Below, piece by piece: positions 1 through 12,034 of a stretch of DNA of 64,000 bases; position 1 is the first letter of the stretch, and each line of letters starts with the position of its first letter. The position numbers and the translations under genes are program-made. The DNA comes from Triops longicaudatus. Its lineage: Eukaryota; Arthropoda; Branchiopoda; Notostraca; Triopsidae. The DNA lies in the NCBI GenBank assembly GCA_022885665.1, contig JAGQDJ010000101.1, positions 310,001 through 374,000 of the forward strand, read 5' to 3'. Below the pieces are notes generated by a model. That model was not told the origin of the DNA and searched no databases. It saw only the letters and a list, made by a program, of their open reading frames with translations.

Positions 1-1035
1 GTCCGGGTATGCAACGATCTTTTCTGCAATGTGCATATAGTGTGTCATAAACTGACATTTCTGCACGTAGGAAGGACACGCTTAGTTCTAGGTATGGCAT
101 TACTAGCATTAACGGGTTGGTTGACCTTAACGCTTGGAGCAAAACGTCCAAAGCTCGGCAACAACGACAAGTCAAATTTCATCTTCGGGAGGTCAAGCGA
201 ACTTGATTAACTTGTAAGAAAATTCCACTAGTTATTCCGAATAAACAAGGTAGGGTAATGCCGGCGTCCGGGACCATCTATTCCAGTCACGCTATCTTGC
301 ACCTGTACCATAAATCAGGACTAACGTAATAGGGTACGTCGAAAAAAAATGAAAAAATAATGTGTAAAAGAAAAATCAACGGACAATTAGAACTATAACG
401 CTACGTGATTATAAAGTCCAGCGCAAAGGATTTCGGCAATTGTCTGTAGCGTGTTTTTGTTTCCTCACCTAGACTTATAACATAACATTAACTCCATTGT
501 CTACCAAACGACAGAGCAAAGATTGCTGCTGAGCAGTGAGCGCTTGAATGAATTCTTAACAAATAAATGACAGAGACACGTGTTTCTTCGAAATAGACCT
601 TGATGACTAGCGTTAGCTTTGTTTATCTTTTACAGCAATGACATATGAATGCCACAATATGGCCAATTTGGAAAGAAAATGGTTTTATGCAAAACAAATA
701 AAGCAGTATTATGCACTGTAAGATAAAATTGCCACCAGGAAACCATTCATTTTCTGCTTCCTACGGTATTTTCTTCAAAACTGTAAGCAAGTCGCCGGCA
801 GTCTGAAAGCTTCACAATGTTGAAATTTACGTTCATTTTATTTTTTTTTTATTTATTTTTTATTATTATTATTTTTTTGCAAGCTGTTCTTTAAAGACAC
901 AATACGACGAAGAAACACGTATAACCGGTAACAATGGCAGGCATTTTATCGTTCAAAGATCTGTTCCTATTATGGACACATTCAGGGTACCGTATCGTAT
1001 TAATAGCACATTTATAGCTCTTCGAGTTTACTGTA
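1..1035. other. intergenic, no gene seen
   Basis: AT-rich sequence with stops in all frames. A T-rich low-complexity run lies at about 838-880. No exon-like segment with splice borders could be supported on either strand. It may lie inside an intron of the minus-strand ZNF330 gene, whose later exons are not found in this window. Confidence 0.5.
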
Positions 1036-1902
1036 CAGTGCTACTCCGTTGAAAAAATGAATTGTATAGCGAACAACCTGTACAACGAACTCGCGCGAGG
1101 GCGAAAGAATGACTTGCACAACGAATTCTACCTTTTGCAACGAACCGCTAAGGTTGAGAAAAAAGTTTGAAAAAATTGGCGGTTACGTTTCCCAGTCTGC
1201 ACGCATGCATTACGAATGAGAACTTGGCTTCCCAACCAGTCAGTTGCTGAGAAATTGCCTATTTCTACATCTCTGTTTGATTACCTAGTTTCAGTTAATT
1301 TTTTCGATTATATGGTGATGCTTAATTGGCAACAGAGAATTCTGGTAATACGAACAGAAAGAGATTTCTTCTGACGAAGAGGTGGAAGAGCGCACTCTTT
1401 CACCTACTCCTACCGCATCCGGAAACAAATTTATTACGAAATAAAAAGGAATTCAAGCCCAAGCAAAAATGTGGCATCCAATCGTGTGGAAACAAACATT
1501 TGCTCAGATACATTCAACGACGATGTCGTGCACTTCTTCAAAACCGTACTTAAAACGAGACTATAAGCAAGCCACATTAGACGGGTTCTTCCAATGATTG
1601 CCGGTCACGAAAGCTGATACGTAAGAAGCAAAAAGACAAGATTTATGTAAACTAGAGAGTTCTCGAGAGCCACTGATTGAGCAAAACTGATTTAATGTAT
1701 GTGTAAAATTCGATTGTCAGTATATTTGTAGTATTTTTTCCGATTCTTTGCATCAACTTTCCCAGGTTACGGTCCGGGATCAGGAACGGATTAAAATTAT
1801 TTCCATTGAATTTTATGGGAAATAGCGTTTATTAGAACGAACGCTTCTTACACCGAGCGCCGTCCCAGGAACGGATTAGGTTCGTTAAGCAGGGAACTAC
1901 TG
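1036..1902. mobile_element. decayed pogo/Tigger-like (Tc1-mariner) element, copy A
   Basis: The segment starts with CAGTGCTACTCC and ends with an inverted GGGAACTACTG, and TA sits directly outside both ends, as expected for a Tc1/mariner target duplication. Inside both ends are motifs of the type GCGAACAACCTGTACAACGAA and AACGGATTAGGTTCGTTAAG, the style seen in pogo/Tigger termini. The left 360 bases are repeated in inverted orientation at 13567-13930. No intact transposase is present; the longest frame (1326-1553) has no domain I recognise. Family assignment rests on the termini and TA target only. Confidence 0.6.
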
Positions 1903-4382
1903 TACCACCTTTCATAAAGAGATTGAATGAACAGCTGTTGGATGATTGCTTTGCTTAATTGAAAAGCAGAACCAGTTGCTGTCAAAACGCGACTTGACTG
2001 CATAAAAAATCACACACTGAAAAAGTCGCTTTATTCGGTACTCACGATAATATCGCTGACTAAAAAGCCAGGGACTGACATGTGACTAAGAGATTTCCAA
2101 GTTATAGTTTTTTTAACAGTGGCGGATACGAACGAAATCCTGTCATAGTAAAAAAAAAATGGCAACCAAACGTTCGTTGCGAAACACAATTATTTCAGAA
2201 TTACCAGACGGCTCATGATATGGTTCGAAGATGTTAAAATAAGTCTTTCTTCAAATTTTGCCACGCTTGTCCCATTTCTAACGTATCAAACTAAAAAAAA
2301 GGATGATTAAGGCCATTTAACCTTCGAAGCGATGTACAAATGGGGCTTTTATTCTGATGTGAAATATAAATGAACGCATTGAAAGGAACACAAGCCACGC
2401 TAGTGAAGTTGTATACACCCGTCTGAATTGTAGACAAGATATTTCGAAGACGGTTACCGAAAACAGGTGACAGCCTCTTTGACAAGTAGCCACCGGCAGA
2501 AATAACTACAATTACAAGTTAGTACAACCTATTACAATAATCTAAATTCATCTATTTTCTCAAAATTTAGTTTAAGGTTTCCAGGAAAAACTGTGACTTA
2601 TGAAAGAGACATCTTACTTAGAGAGTTGAGCGGTCTTAAAGTACACTTCAATCCTCATGAGACGCTCTCAAATCCCATGTTAATCTCAGCTATCGTAAAT
2701 TTAGGGAGGCAGCCTCTCACGTGTAAATAGCCCCCACCACCATCACCACTTTCCTCCCCTCCCCTCCCCTCCCCAGTTGTGCTATCTACATCTTTGGGCT
2801 GGCGTGTTTGAAATGGAAGATCTTTTACTTTGCTATGGCTGTTTATTATTATTATAACCGACCGTTTTAGCCCAATAGGCGTTAGCTTACGCGGGGTGTC
2901 AATATAAAAATACTATGACTGTTTAATAGATATTCGTGCGCTTGTAATTACTGTTTAAACAATTTTTAAGTTATTGGACCATTTCTACGGCATCATCTGA
3001 CAAAACTTCCTATGTTACTTTCCCAAGAGGCAAGCCTATGTGCTATGACTTTCAAATGAAATTTCGATATCTTAAGTCTGAATGCTTATTATATTCTGCG
3101 CTCATACTGGTTATGAGTGCAAAAATGAAGTACCATGGTGTTCAGTACAATACTATAGCGAATTCAGTTGGGAGAGTTAGTGCGCACGGAGTTTTTCAAA
3201 CACAGCCCTTCACTGTGTTTCAAAAGATGAGAAAGATTTAGTTTCTCAAACACAGTTTGCCTGTGCTTGAAAATTCAATCCGCAATGGCTTTGCCGACTG
3301 AATTCGTTATAACCTAATCCGTTCCACAGTGGCTTTCCTCGTTTGAAGGCTTCGCTGTATAAATCGCTTTAATCTATTTCCGAATCCGTTCACACTCTCG
3401 GAGAATTGTATCAATAGTCGCCAAGGGCGTTTTTTTTTAATGAAATATGTATTACTAATTTTGATGAGTATTTTTTATCGCGTATTTACGCTATTTTGAT
3501 TAAAATCGCATATGAAGACCAGCTACGAGGAACCTTCCACACCTGCTTCGGAAATGTCTTCAGCTTTCTTGCACTATATTTTCTATCAGTTGTTATACTT
3601 CTTTTTATATCCGACTAGCTTAAGCTAAAAGAAGTTCTTCATTTGTCATGCTAAACACTTTCCAAATAACGAAGTTCACGCAACGAAGTTCACGAACGGC
3701 GTGCAGTACACGCCGTTCGCTTTATGGGGTATCGCTGCAACGGAAAAGGTAGACACGCAGTGACCGAGATATTTCGTGGTAAACGGCATCATATTTATCG
3801 CGGTAAAGTTTTAAATCCGTCATTTTTAAGAAAGTTTCTGAAAATGTAACCGATATGGGTACATTATTGGTAATCAAGAGTCTTATGGAGCGTTTCCCAT
3901 GGGATTGCAGAAGTAATTAGTTGTACATTTTGAAACCGTGCAATAAAACCCCCAGATTCATGAGCTTTCATTCGTTAACGTAAGATTTCATTCTTTAACA
4001 CTCATTGGCCCAAGATAAACAATTTTAATGGCACCTAAGGTATTTGAACTTATTTACCTTTTTACTTTGTTTAAGTTTTTGTACCATGAGTTATTTTTGT
4101 TTAATTTTAAATCAATTTGTAATCTTACTGATATGTGGTACTTCGTTGCGAATATCAGTTACACGTTTAGCAGTTCTTTTCTTGACAGCAACGCTCGTAT
4201 GAATTCCACAATACCTACTCTCTGTAAATCTTTTTCAATCTACCAAATTCTCTAAATCATTGATATTTATCTGATGTGACAGCGTTCCTATTCAATGGGT
4301 GTCAGCAGCAGGGTATGGGCGTATTGAAAATAAATAGGCAAAAATGGAACAGTCAGCCGGTTGGTTCAAGGTTTCGTCTTAC
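1903..4382. other. intergenic or ZNF330 intron; repeats only
   Basis: No supported exon. A CTCCC microsatellite lies at about 2750-2773. A perfect hairpin lies at 3693-3719. Around 3285-3420 are phrases such as TAACCTAATCCGTTCC that resemble the ends of the pogo/Tigger-like elements, so another relic may be present. I searched the minus strand here for the next cysteine-rich ZNF330 exon and did not find it; the rest of that gene probably lies left of the window. Confidence 0.45.
3693..3719. repeat. perfect 11-bp hairpin
   Basis: CGAACGGCGTG, a five-base loop CAGTA, then the exact reverse complement. It is directly preceded by two copies of ACGAAGTTCACG. It is not followed by a T-run and lies far from any supported gene end, so a transcription-end role is not indicated. 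Confidence 0.7.
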
Positions 4383-4591
4383 CTGCCACACTTGTCACAT
4401 TCCTGAACAAAAAAGGAAAGAAAATTCAAGTCAGTTACATTTCCCACTTTTTCATACGAAGTGTTAATTACCATAGAAGCGTTACACGCCCAATCTGTAA
4501 GCGGCCTAGCTTCTTTAGACGATCGAATCTCTTTCTGTCTCAGCCTTTGCTTTTCTGCCTTTTTACGCTGACCAGTTTTCTTCTTCGGCAT
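4383..4591 (-). CDS. ZNF330: zinc finger protein 330 (NOA36), first two exons
   Basis: Exon 1 is 4591-4472 (40 codons) and starts MPKKKTGQRKKAEKQ, the conserved start of ZNF330/NOA36, a cysteine-rich nucleolar and centromere-associated protein. It ends in ACNASM, followed by a strong GTAATT donor. After a 69-base intron a 20-base exon (4402-4383) encodes ECDKCG plus the first two bases of an Arg codon, then a GTAAGA donor. The joined peptide ACNASMECDKCGR matches the family exactly at the first zinc-binding cysteines. The remaining cysteine-rich exons were not found and should lie beyond the left edge. An upstream in-frame ATG at 4663 is ignored because the family starts at MPKKK. The gene is divergent from BARD1. 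Partial in this window. Confidence 0.88.
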
Positions 4592-4977
4592 TTTGAAATC
4601 TTGTAGAACAACGCAGTCACACAACTTGTTTACCATCAGGATCCATGTTGGAGATGCATTCAATTATTAAGAAGTTGCTTTTATAAATTATCAACTGAAG
4701 TCCAGAAAGCGTTTAAGCTTTATCTTAAGTGTAGAGTTTTTCACTCTATTATCGCTTGTTCTGTGTTGGAAAAAGGTTACGTTTAGGCCACGCCTACATT
4801 GACTTGCTGCTCAAAAGGAACGAAAGATAGCTGCTTACGGAAAACAGGGTACGTTTACGAACGTCGTTATCCGTCTACAAATCAAGGTGCCAATGTTTTG
4901 CTAATTTGGCGGGAAACTTCTTACGTAACCAGCAGAAGCCGAACGTTCATTGAAAGTAGACACATTTGTCAGAAAAC
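4592..4977. promoter_or_regulatory. probable bidirectional promoter, ZNF330 / BARD1
   Basis: 386 bases separate the start codon of ZNF330 (minus) from that of BARD1 (plus). Both transcription starts must lie here unless either gene has a distant untranslated exon. No TATA box at a convincing spacing is seen, as is usual for housekeeping genes. The role is inferred from geometry alone. Confidence 0.5.
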
Positions 4978-7175
4978 ATGGAATTATCCAAAAACTTGGT
5001 TGTCCAAAAAAGCTTGCAAAATATGTATGATATCTTACGATGTGACAAATGGTAAGAGCTAATAAGAGTTTTCTAAATTAAAGCTGTCGATTACATTTTC
5101 GTACTTTAATGGATTTATAGCAATAAGCTGCTTGACAATCCGCGCTCATTGGGTGGCTGCAGTCACACTTTTTGTAAAGATTGCTCGAAAAAAATTCCTG
5201 ACAAAAGTTGCCCAGCTTGTGGAATCCCTTATGAGCTTAAAGCCTGCCGACCGGATCATGCACTTACAGACATTCTAACAAGTTTCCAAGCGCTCTCCGA
5301 CATTCTTGGTATGAAATTGAGCCAAGAGACCCATCCGATAACAGACAAACCTCACACTAATGCTCCTACATCCCAACCTAAAGAAAATGCGACAACCGCG
5401 GAAAGGGTCCCTAGAAAAACACCCTCACCGAAACTGAATGAAAATTCCTCAGTTCTGGACACTACTCTGGATTCGGTGAGCAACAAAGCGATCGTAACTC
5501 CTCGTAGAAATTCATCAGGAAAACGTGACTTATTGCAGACATCTTTTAGTAAGTTATCCTTCTTTGTCTTCCTAAAACTTCCTAAATTATGTTTAAACAT
5601 CTTTAAAACATATTTCGATATATTTTTTAATGAGAAATAAATCAGAAGTGTACAATTTTGCAAACGTTTCTAACAGCTATTTTTAACATTATATGTTAAG
5701 AGCTATTTTTAAAAGTAAGTTTTTTTTTAATAATTAATTCCTTAATATTAACTTAGCCGCATTTCGTATTTTTTTTTTCTGTTCACAATTATGTATTTAA
5801 ACCTGAATTGTAATTTGTCATTTTTTATATTTTATCACTATTTACTTGTACGTGAGTTTTTTCTTTGATTTCAGTAAATCTTTTCTTAATTTAAAAATGA
5901 TGCTTATTTTCATTTGTAATGGTATTTATTCGTACTTTTTTCAGCTAGAGGATCGGCTACTCCAGGCAGTCATGGTAAACGCAATGCCAAGGGTGAAACT
6001 CCCTTGCAGAGAGCCGTAATCAAAGGCAATGCATCCCTAGTAAAAGAGTTACTCGCTGAAGGCGCGACGCCTAACACGAAAGACTTCGCAGGGTGGACTC
6101 CATTACATGAAGCGTGCCAAAGGGATTTCACCGAAATCATTCAGATTTTGCTAGAGCACGGAGCCAACGTTAATACACCAGGAATGGGGAATACAACCCC
6201 GCTTCATGACGCTGTTCAAGCCTACAAGTTAGAAGCTGTCCGGTTACTAGTTTCGCACGGTGCGAATACCCAGGCCTTGGACGATAAGGGCAAAACTCCG
6301 ATTGATTACGCGATAAACGAAATAATGAAAGCCGCTTTGAACACAAAACCGCTAGTTAAAGTTACTTCCGTACCTGCAGTGGAAGAATACTCTCCGCCTA
6401 AAAAGCCTGTATTCTGGAAATTTGGTCAAAACACTGAAGAATCTTCGGTATTAGAAGAATTAGTCCGCTTGGTGAAAGGACGAATAATGGCAAGCTATAA
6501 TGCACGTGTTGATTTCGTGGTTGTCATGTCAGGACAGGCGGTTTCGCAGGACTTGGGGCTATTTTCGGCGATTTTGGAGGGAACTTGTGTCGTGCGAGCT
6601 GATTGTAAGCATTTTTTGTCAACTGAAAGTAATTGGGATTCACATCAAAATTCAATTTAGGGGTCAAGCTATGCCTTACTGAAGGCAAATTGATCGATCC
6701 ACGTCCTTTTGAGGTACAAAGCATGGACGATTACCCACAAAGTGAAGCATTCCTGAGGTCTCGGCGGAATTCAGAACAACAGGTATTAGAATGCGTTTTA
6801 TGCGTTAGAAAGGTACTAATTTTTGTAACTCAGTTGCCCAAATTGTTCAACAACTGTCGATTCTACTTACACGGCGATTTCAAGAGTCCGAGCAAGCCTG
6901 ACGTGATTAAATTAGTCAAAGAAGGTGCTGGTGTGATTTTGTCGCGTTCACCCAACCCAGAGGCGATTCCCGTAGAGGAACGGAAGCGTCCGTATCATGC
7001 TGCATCGGATTCGGACTTGACAGAGTGCTCGCATTATATTATTTATCAACCTGGTGCCAAGAACGAACCTGCAATTAAATATAATATGAAGCATTTAAAA
7101 GCGCTTCCTTTGCAGTGGTTGCTGGACTGCATTGGTAATTTTTCATTAATTAATCCAGCGTCATACATTCATTGA
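4978..7175 (+). CDS. BARD1: BRCA1-associated RING domain protein 1 (BARD1)
   Basis: Exons 4978-5051, 5121-5548, 5945-6604, 6661-6782 and 6834-7175 join in phase to a 541-residue protein (human about 777). The partner of BRCA1 in a nuclear E3 ubiquitin ligase for DNA repair. Order: a C3HC4 RING with Cys22, Cys25, Cys38, His40, Cys43, Cys46, Cys55 and Cys58; a polar linker; ankyrin repeats from about residue 180 to 290 including AGWTPLHEAC and TTPLHDAV; then two BRCT domains. BRCT1 is joined across a 56-base intron to give ADWVKLCL; BRCT2 contains LPKLF, SDSD and YIIY, and ends WLLDCIGNF. The start was chosen because MELSKN is the first ATG leading into the RING exon. The last intron (6783-6833) is only 51 bases, a multiple of three, without a stop. 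The shorter length comes mainly from a shorter RING-ankyrin linker. Confidence 0.93.
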
Positions 7176-7532
7176 AGCTTTTGTAAAAAAAAATATTTCC
7201 ATTCCCTTATTTTGTAATTTCAGAAGTTTTTTTAAATACAATGGAACGTGTTAACAAGTGATGCTTTTAGAAGTCTTTATGAAATATAGTAGAAAATCGA
7301 AAAGATGTCGAATCATACGAATATAGAAGGGCGTGGGCACGTTGAACTTAGTTAATCTTTGGAAATGCACGTCCTTCATTCAGCAATACCCCGTTAGACA
7401 GAACCTTGGAAAGTTAAAATTTCTCTTACTACATGCTTTCATGAGACGCCTTTCTAAGTCCTATATGGATTTGCGGTTGAGAAGGCCTTACGCCGATCAA
7501 TCGACCAAATCACTTAAACACCAACAGGGTGG
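7176..7532. other. BARD1 3' flank and cuticle gene upstream region
   Basis: AT-rich, no exon. BARD1 stops at 7175 and the cuticle gene promoter starts at 7533, so both the polyadenylation region of BARD1 and the enhancer-proximal sequence of the cuticle gene share about 357 bases. No clean AATAAA was found for BARD1. Confidence 0.5.
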
Positions 7533-7569
7533 TATAAAAGTGACAATTGCGGATACGACAGGCATCAGT
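7533..7569 (+). promoter_or_regulatory. TATA box plus TCAGT initiator of cuticle gene
   Basis: TATAAAAG at 7533-7540 is followed by TCAGT at 7565-7569, the arthropod initiator, with its A 34 bases from the first T. The start codon of the cuticle gene follows 29 bases later, giving a very short leader. This is a typical strong, stage-regulated cuticle promoter. Confidence 0.7.
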
Positions 7570-7595
7570 CGAAAAGGATTAATCCAATAGCTAAC

Positions 7596-8445
7596 ATGAA
7601 AGTAAATGTTTCTTTCTTTGCAAAGCGTTTTCAAACAGTTGATTGAATGTGATAGAAATTTTTGTTTTCTAGATCTTCATTGTCGCAGCTCTAGTCATAG
7701 TGGGATTGGCCGCTGAAGTATATCCCGATACGACGTACAAATCAGCACCAATTTATACTCAGCCCGCTTACAAAACATATGATAAGAATTATGATCATGT
7801 AAGTGTACGCTCACAAATGCTTTCGAAAACCTAACTGTAAAAATATATGAAAATGTTCTGAAATTTCAGCTTCCTCGACCCAATTCTTTCGATTACGCTG
7901 TCAAGAACGATTACTCTTACGTTGACTTCAGTCACAACGAACACAGTGATGGCAAAGTCGTGTCCGGTACCTACCGTGTGGTTCTTCCTGATGGTCGTGT
8001 TCAAACCGTCAGCTATAAAGATGAAGGCTATGGATTAATTGCTGACGTCAAATATGAAGGAACTGCTCAATACACCGAGTACAAGCCTTCCTACAAACTC
8101 AACAACCCAGCTAACTACCAGAAAGATAAAACTGCCTACACTCAAAGTAAACCAGTCTACGAAAAGCCTCAAGTTGCTTACGAACAGACGAAGCCTGTAT
8201 ACGAAGCTTCTAAGTACCTTGCTCAGCCTGTTCAACGCCCAGTTTACAATCCTGCTCCTGTTAATTACAGGCCAGCTCCTGTAGCTTATAAACCAGCAGC
8301 AGCGGATTACAAAACAGCAACTTACAAGCCATCTTCAATTGCTTACAACCCGGCACAAGTAACCTACAAACAAGCACCTACAGGGTATAAAACCGCACCA
8401 ACTGCCGCACCAGCTGCTAAATATCCTGTGACGAAGAAATATTAA
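7596..8445 (+). CDS. pro-resilin-like cuticle protein with Rebers-Riddiford domain
   Basis: Exons 7596-7601 (only Met-Lys), 7673-7798 and 7870-8445 give 235 residues. The tiny first exon followed by a signal peptide (KIFIVAALVIVGLAA) is the usual layout of arthropod cuticle genes. Residues about 50-110 form a chitin-binding type 4 (R&R consensus) domain: FDYAVKND, then DGKVVSGTYRVVLPDGRVQT, then GLIADVKYEG. This spacing and the ADVKYEG ending fit pro-resilin-like RR-2 proteins better than RR-1. The tail is a Tyr/Pro/Ala/Lys repeat region with many YxPAPV and YKPA units, which can be cross-linked through tyrosine in elastic or stiff cuticle. The protein is secreted to the procuticle. A TATA/initiator pair lies just upstream. 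Confidence 0.93.
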
Positions 8446-8498
8446 GGCGAAGTTTCTGTTTAGTCTATATCACATTATGTATAATTGAAAAGTGGCAA

Positions 8499-8504
8499 AA
8501 TAAA
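8499..8504 (+). terminator. AATAAA polyadenylation signal, cuticle gene
   Basis: AATAAA 53 bases after the stop codon of the cuticle gene, in a suitable position for its mRNA end. Confidence 0.65.
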
Positions 8505-8742
8505 TATTTCCTACATACCGCAAAATTCCCTGCATATGTTTCACAACTTCCAACAAGTGATCCGAAACTCTGAAAGAAAGCTGTAAATTGAATACGAATT
8601 CAAAGCAGAGACGCTTAACTTTTAATTTTAAAAAAAGTCAACTGATAATTATTTCAAACTGTATAAGTATTTGTGTATTGCGCAATTTATTAATAATATT
8701 ACGGCAAATATATATCAAGTCGATTATGGCTTTCGTTTCCGG

Positions 8743-8925
<183 letters not shown>

Positions 8926-11900
8926 GTATGACTCTGCTATCCAAAGCAGCGTCGCAAACCGACGGGTGTACAAATTCAATCGGATCTATAAGATTCAAGC
9001 CAATTAGGATGCGACTTTCCAAGCTTCACAAGCTGTTGATAAACTTTAATAAAACTAATTTCAGTTGAGTTTCGGATCTTTATTGCAGCGCCCATTGAAA
9101 GCTTTTCCGGTGAGCCTGGGCGCCGCAATGCACAGATTGTGAAACGATGCTTTAAGGGTTTATACCAAGCTTGTCTCCAGCAGCTTGTAGAAAAAATTAG
9201 CACCGAAGTTGCCCTTGTCGAGGAATGAACCTTGCTGAACCTGGAGTTGAAAATACGAGGTAACTACGAGGGAAGAAGCAGGAGTCTGGAGGAAAAGTAA
9301 CACATACGAGAAATATTACGTGACTGTAACAAAAATATGTAGGCCTACTTGTTTCAGAGTTTCGCAAGAGGTCTTGCAAATTCGAAAAGTTTAAACGCGC
9401 TCCGTGATGTAACCGTTGCCGACTTTCTATGACGCTCAGTGTTAAGCTTGGATACAGGGGCGCGACTAACAGTGGTGTCCGTGCAAAACGACCTTGCGAG
9501 GACCAATGCAAACGAGTGGCGGGAAAACAAGGACCCTGCTAATTGTTTTATCATAAGCCTCGTTGGACACTTGGTTCCCGTTGATTATGCGTAAGTGAGC
9601 AACCGTACTTAAATACTGAAAAAATCTAAATATTCACTATGATTTCCAAGAAAATATTATTTCCTTAAGAAAACAAGTTAATTTATTTCGTTTCGTGTAA
9701 ATCACTGTGCAGCAAATAACTACAATTTTATGGCACGATTTTGTTTCTTATTTGTGCATCTATTACGTAACTAACCTTAACTTAATCAAAGCTTGCCTTG
9801 CCAAATAACCTAACAATGAACCTTACTTTAACATGTTTCTTTAACTTCATTAATTTTTGGTTCTTTGCAATTGATTACATTGCCCTAAGGATTAATCTTA
9901 ACTATTTGTATGAATTATGGGCCGCTGCAGTTACTAATACAATAATTGTTGATAAATCAATTTATTGCATATTTAGGTTTTATGTGATTTTGATTCTGTA
10001 GATTTATTTGAAGAACCCATAGCATTCCGTCAGTTTTTAATTAAACTAAAAAAAAATACTTTCCTGTCTGCTCTTTTAAAAAAAATACATTCCAGTAACA
10101 CACTTGTTTTGCTTAACTCGTGTAAAAACGTCTCGATGAATTAATGTCAACACCTGTAAGTTTTTTTGTTACCATATTCCATTTAAATATTTTTTATGAA
10201 AAATATTGGCACTTAAAACAGATACGGCAGTGCATAGAAGAAGACCAATTATCTAACAAAAACTAGAAATGCTTAATTGCCCTAGTTTCTCAGTTGTTGT
10301 TAGTGTTTTCAATTGGAAATGTTTCAGTTGATCAGTGTCGATGTCTACTTCACCTACGAGTTATTTCACGCCTCAACATATTTGTCATTCAAAATTATTA
10401 TATTTGTCATTTTCTCTCGGGTTCCTATTGTCCCAAATCTCATCTTCTCTGTTGCCTAATTTGAGTAAGAGTCAAGAATTGCAAAGAAAAGGTCAATTGA
10501 GTGGTTTTGTGAGAAAATTATTGGCGAATTATTTGGCTACATTTTGCTCACTGAAGACGTGTTTCCAAATTCACCAGAGACACATAGTGATGCTGACGGG
10601 AACGAAAGATCCGCCATCAACACTTGGAAAGCCCTATAGAGTTTTTCCTCTGTAGAGTTTTTCCAAACTTTAGCGTGTCATAATAATCTACAAAGAGTGA
10701 TAAAAAGTGTTTAATATTTACAGAATAATTGTAAGGAAAGAACAAGGAGCAAAAAAAGTATCCAACTTTAAATATCATGCGTAAACACTTGTTCACTTAT
10801 TCACAACAAAAAGATATTCTTCACTGTTTTAATACTGGAATATGTTGCTTTTTATCATTTTCGTGTTACAAATCTCAATACTCCGTTCAGAACGCAGTTG
10901 AACCATAAAATCTGTCTTTTGCTCCTAGTTTCTTTGGCTTCAGGCTTGGCTTCATACAAAAAGTTGAAGGTTAAGAGTGAAAAATGAGGGCTTCAGGGTA
11001 ACAAGTGAAAAACTCTCTCGTTTGACTAATTTTTTGGCGCTCGTTTCAAAATCCCTGCGCAGATTACCTTGTAAGCTTGGAAATATTCTTAAACTTCGAC
11101 GCAATTCTAAATCGTGTCTTCGATAACGTACGTCGCTTATAAAGAATCGTTGACTTTTAGGTACGATTCCAAATTTTCCTGGCAAAATGAAACGCGTTTA
11201 TTTTAGTCCCATTACAGCTGTAACGGACACATTTTCCGTCCCCTTGCACGAACGTTGTATCGAGATTTTACTGTAATTACTCTAATTTCAAATTGCTTCT
11301 ATTAGGGTTAGTGGCTAAGAAATCTTCCATTTTAAGCTGTGTAAGTAGTTGTCCCAGTTTTAAAACATGTTTTTGTGTTTTATTTATTTACTTTGTAAAG
11401 AAAATTGGAGAAGCGGTGTAGTTTCAAACAACGCGCGCATGTTGTAGGCAGCGCTGTTGGGGTAGCGGCGTATAAACTCCCTGAGCCCACAATGTTTTCA
11501 TCGTTTAATGTTTTGGCTCACCTTTTTCTCAGTGTGAAGTGCCTCATCTTCTGGCTCATAATCATTAATAAAAATTCCGCTACGCAGTAACAGCTAAAAC
11601 TTATAACAAGTTAAATTGCTTATGCGTCAGTGTTAATTGTTGTAACCTCAAGTTTATTGCGAAGGAAATCGAATGAATCTTCCTGAAGTCGATTGACGGC
11701 ATCTGTGACTTTCCGTGACTTTACTTTCATTGTTGCTGCGTAAAGTTGGGTAGCCAGACTAACAAGGTTATATAAAGTAACAAGTTCATATTTTTTTATT
11801 AAACTTTAAATCCTTTTAGGACGTGAAGCGGTGGGTGTACACCTGTTTTTATCGGTGTTGCCTGTTCTTTTTTCCTTGAAGAAAAAGAAAATTCGATTGG

Positions 11901-12034
11901 AAATGCCAGACAGTAATTGGTGTGCAAAGGTGGTCAGTCAGCCTTGTTCCAGACCTGTCAATACTTGACTGTATTTCCTCCGAGCAGCTCACCTTCCATT
12001 AAAAGCCGTTGGAAAGCTTTTGAAGGAGTAAACT
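8926..12034. other. intergenic, AT-rich, one transposon end
   Basis: No supported gene on either strand. Short open frames here lack splice context and recognisable domains. The only structured part is a pogo-like terminal repeat ending at 11273. The right part (11800-12034) probably holds the 5' untranslated region of the small membrane protein gene. Confidence 0.5.
11190..11273 (-). mobile_element. pogo-like terminal repeat (second family)
   Basis: Read on the minus strand the sequence starts CAGTAAAATCTCGATACAAC followed by GTTCGTGCAAGGGGACGG, next to a TA. This is the style of Tc1/pogo-type termini and differs from copies A and B. I could not place the opposite end, so it is a relic or solo end. 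Confidence 0.4.

Noticed and set aside
3693..3719. Hairpin as a transcription terminator or small RNA
   Set aside because: No adjacent gene end or T-run, and such terminators are not used by eukaryotic mRNA genes; the stem is too short for a microRNA precursor.
5149..5640. BARD1 RING frame read on through its donor and a separate ATG start
   Set aside because: The true exon starts at 5121 and ends at 5548; the tail after that is intron.
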